The translations under genes and the position numbers were made by a program. This document shows, in pieces, positions 61,865 through 64,000 of a stretch of 64,000 nt of DNA. The notes under the pieces are model-generated. The model made no database searches and had not been told where the DNA came from. It was given only the letters and a program-made list of their open reading frames with translations. The stretch is taken from positions 124,001-188,000 of the forward strand of contig NZ_NNBP01000016.1 of NCBI RefSeq assembly GCF_002803155.1. Direction: 5' to 3'. The DNA is from Streptomyces sp. CB02959 (GTDB lineage: Bacteria > Actinomycetota > Actinomycetes > Streptomycetales > Streptomycetaceae). Each line of letters starts with the position of its first letter. Within the stretch, counting starts at the first letter, position 1.

Positions 61865-62998
61865 ATGCGTGTCGTCCTCGTCACCGAATCCTTCCCGCCC
61901 GACGTCAACGGCGTCGCGCACTGCACCCTGGAAACCGCCCGCCACCTCGTCCGGCGCGGGCACGAACCACTGGTCATCGCGCCGCTGGCGAACTCCGTAC
62001 CGGCCGTCGCCCCGCACGTGCAGGAGAGCCCGTGCCCGGTGGTGCGGGTGCCCTCGATGCCGCTGCCCGGATACCCGCAGGTGCGGATCGCGCTGCCCGG
62101 GCGGCGGCTGTCCGCGGCGCTGGACGGGCACCGGCCCGACCTCGTGCACCTGGCCAGCCCGTTCGTCCTGGGGGCGCGGGGCATGGCGGCCGCGGCCCGG
62201 CGCGGGGTGCCGGCGGTCGCGGTCTACCAGACCGACATGGCGCGGTACGCGCGCACCTACCTGGGGCGCGGCGGCGCGGCGGCCTGGCGGCGGATCCGGG
62301 CGGTGCACGCCGCCGCCGACCTCACCTTGGCCCCGTCGAGCGCGGCGCTGCTGGACTTGACCGAGCACGGAGTGCCGCGGGTGCGGCTGTGGCCGCGCGG
62401 GGTGGACTCGGCGCGGTTCCACCCCGGGCGGCGGGACACGGTGCTCCGCAGCTCATTGCTGGCGGGGCGGGAGTTGCTGGTGGGATACGTGGGGCGGTTG
62501 GCGCCGGAGAAGGACGTGCGGCTGCTGGGTGCGACCTCCCGGCTCCCCGGGGTCCGCACCGTGGTCATCGGGGAGGGGCCCAGCGCCGCCGCCCTGCGGG
62601 CGCAGCTGCCGGAGGTGCGGTTCCTGGGACGGCGGACCGGCGATGAACTGGCCCGCCTGTACGCCTCGTTGGACGTGTTCGTGCACACCGGGCCGTACGA
62701 GACCTTCTGCCAGACCGTGCAGGAGGCGATGGCGTCCGGCGTCCCGGTGGTCGCGCCGGCCGCCGGTGGGCCGCTGGACCTCGTCGATCACGGGCGGACC
62801 GGGCTGCTGGTCCCGCCCGGGGACGGCAGCGCGCTCCGGGACGCGGTCCGGACGCTGGGCGGCAACGCGGAGCTGCGGGTGCGGTACGGCGCCGCCGGGC
62901 GGCAGGCCGTCGCGACCCGCACCTGGGAGGCGGTCGGCGACCAACTGCTGGGCCACTACCAGGACGTGCTGTCCGACCGGACGGCGGTGGCGGTGTGA
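61865..62998 (+). CDS. GT4 glycosyltransferase, MgtA/PimB-like mannosyltransferase family
   Basis: A 377-residue cytosolic GT-B enzyme. It opens VVLVTESFPPDVNGVAHCTLE, a hallmark of GDP-mannose-dependent alpha-mannosyltransferases such as mycobacterial MgtA. VGYVGRLAPEKDVRLL begins the C-terminal domain, and GPYETFCQTVQEAMASGVPVVAPAAGGP carries the E-x7-E donor-binding motif. It probably mannosylates a glycolipid. No clear ribosome-binding site. The stop overlaps the next gene's GTG (GTGA), so the two transferases are coupled. Confidence 0.9.
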   Translation: MRVVLVTESFPPDVNGVAHCTLETARHLVRRGHEPLVIAPLANSVPAVAPHVQESPCPVVRVPSMPLPGYPQVRIALPGRRLSAALDGHRPDLVHLASPFVLGARGMAAAARRGVPAVAVYQTDMARYARTYLGRGGAAAWRRIRAVHAAADLTLAPSSAALLDLTEHGVPRVRLWPRGVDSARFHPGRRDTVLRSSLLAGRELLVGYVGRLAPEKDVRLLGATSRLPGVRTVVIGEGPSAAALRAQLPEVRFLGRRTGDELARLYASLDVFVHTGPYETFCQTVQEAMASGVPVVAPAAGGPLDLVDHGRTGLLVPPGDGSALRDAVRTLGGNAELRVRYGAAGRQAVATRTWEAVGDQLLGHYQDVLSDRTAVAV

Positions 62999-64000
62999 CC
63001 GCCGGCCGGACCCGGGACGCCCGGAGGGGGCTGCGGATCGTCCGGATCGCCAATTTCGTCACCCCGTCCTCCGGCGGGTTGCGCACCGCCCTGCACGAGC
63101 TCGGCGCCGGGTACCGGGCGGCCGGCCACGAGCCGGTGCTCATCGTGCCGGGCCCGCCGGACGCGGTGGGCCCGCGCGGCTTCCGGGACGAGGAGACCGC
63201 ACAGGGCCGGGTGCTCACCCTCCCCGGGCCGCCGGTGCCCGGCACCGGCGGCTACCGGGTGCTGACCGACCGCCGCCGACTGCAACATCTGCTGGCCGAG
63301 CTGGCCCCGGACCGGCTGGAGGTCTCGGACCGGACGACGCTGCGCTGGACGGGCGAGTGGGCGCGCCGGGCCAGGGTCCCCGCGGTGATGGTGTCGCACG
63401 AGAGCGTGGACGGGGTGCTGCGCACCTGGGGCGTGCCGCGCCCGCTGGCCCGCACGGTCGCCGACCGGGCCAACGCCCGTACCGCGTACGCCTACAGCCG
63501 GGTGGTGTGCACCACCGAGTGGGCGGCGGCGGAGTTCCTCCGGGCCGGGGCGCGGAACGTGGTGCGGGCGCCCCTCGGGGTCGATCTCGCCGCCCGGCAC
63601 CCGGGCCTGCGCAGCGCCGGCCTGCGCGGCCGGTACGCCGGACGGGCCGCCGTGCTGCTGCTGATGTGCTCCCGGCTGTCGACCGAGAAGCGGCCCGGCC
63701 GGGCCCTGGACGCGCTCGTCGAGCTGCGCGGTCGGGGCGTCGACGCGGCGTTGGTGGTGGCCGGCGACGGGCCGCTGCGGGCCCGGCTGGAGAGCCGGGC
63801 GCGGGCCGCGCGGCTGCCGGTGACGTTCCTCGGGCACCTCGCCGACCGGACCGGGCTGGCGGCGCTCCAGGCTGCCGCCGACCTGGTCCTGGCGCCCGGC
63901 CCGGCCGAGACGTTCGGGCTCGCCGCGCTGGAGGCGCTGGCCTGCGGCACCCCGGTGGTGGCCAGCGCCGCCTCGGCGCTGGCCGGGCTGGTGGACGACG
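62995..64000 (+). CDS. Second GT4 glycosyltransferase, 3' end outside window
   Basis: A GT-B glycosyltransferase with 335 residues visible. NFVTPSSGGLRTALHELGAGYRAAGHEPVLIVPG (in part) is the acceptor-side opening, CSRLSTEKRPGRALDALVELR starts the donor domain, and GPAETFGLAALEALACGTPVVAS is the E-x7-E motif. It is distantly related to the upstream enzyme and coupled to it by a 4-nt GTGA overlap, so the pair probably adds successive sugars to one acceptor. Only the last 40 or so residues should be missing. Confidence 0.9.
   Translation, partial: MTAGRTRDARRGLRIVRIANFVTPSSGGLRTALHELGAGYRAAGHEPVLIVPGPPDAVGPRGFRDEETAQGRVLTLPGPPVPGTGGYRVLTDRRRLQHLLAELAPDRLEVSDRTTLRWTGEWARRARVPAVMVSHESVDGVLRTWGVPRPLARTVADRANARTAYAYSRVVCTTEWAAAEFLRAGARNVVRAPLGVDLAARHPGLRSAGLRGRYAGRAAVLLLMCSRLSTEKRPGRALDALVELRGRGVDAALVVAGDGPLRARLESRARAARLPVTFLGHLADRTGLAALQAAADLVLAPGPAETFGLAALEALACGTPVVASAASALAGLVDD

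Overview
This is a 64 kb stretch of a very GC-rich actinobacterial chromosome, almost certainly Streptomyces or a close relative. The evidence is the strong G/C third-position bias, many GTG starts and leaderless-looking transcripts, mycothiol-linked enzymes, Streptomyces-typical families (NsdA-like regulator, DUF397, DUF5133, CGNR zinc-finger regulator, SpoIIE-type phosphatase with PAS) and one rare TTA codon. I see no tRNA, rRNA, CRISPR array, transposase, prophage or replication origin. The left edge cuts dhaK; the right edge cuts a glycosyltransferase.

Layout. 1-8 kb: dhaK (partial), a parallel beta-helix protein coupled to a small protein with the same C-terminal/N-terminal motif, an epoxide hydrolase-type hydrolase, a transmembrane Ser/Thr kinase and a quinone oxidoreductase. 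8-21 kb: a second-type DnaE coupled to a small zinc-ribbon protein, a LysR regulator, a tandem GNAT enzyme, an HTH protein, a secreted tripeptidyl aminopeptidase, Ku, phosphoketolase and a DUF5133 protein. 21-30 kb: FAD monooxygenase, VOC protein, secreted SH3-like protein, a FadE26/ChsE4-like acyl-CoA dehydrogenase, a putative immunity protein, a kinase-TPR fusion and a GH27 alpha-galactosidase.

30-49 kb is rich in acyl-CoA and sterol-type catabolism: a CrtI-like oxidoreductase, an IpdC-like nitronate monooxygenase, three acyl-CoA synthetases, a PaaK, and a block in the order fadD19-like (minus) / echA19-like, DUF35, Ltp4-like, Ltp3-like (plus). That order follows the sterol side-chain genes of Mycobacterium tuberculosis around Rv3515c-Rv3523. 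Sites matching the KstR consensus TNNAACNNGTTNNA lie upstream of the FadE26-like gene and between the fadD19-like and echA19-like genes, so the separated loci may share one regulon. A helix-turn-helix/tag protein coupled to a TPR protein, an alpha/beta hydrolase, a secreted chorismate mutase and a broken hydrolase pseudogene are interspersed.

49-64 kb: DUF397 protein, a tightly coupled operon (PNPOx-type oxidase, mycothiol-dependent isomerase-family protein, leucine-rich-repeat protein) facing a CGNR regulator across a 10-bp-arm palindrome, a conserved hypothetical, an SLT-amidase fusion, a TTA-containing phosphotransferase divergent from an NsdA-like developmental regulator, a PAS-SpoIIE phosphatase, a HEAT-repeat protein and two coupled GT4-type glycosyltransferases.

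Functional assignments rest on motif and family recognition by eye; no database search was possible.
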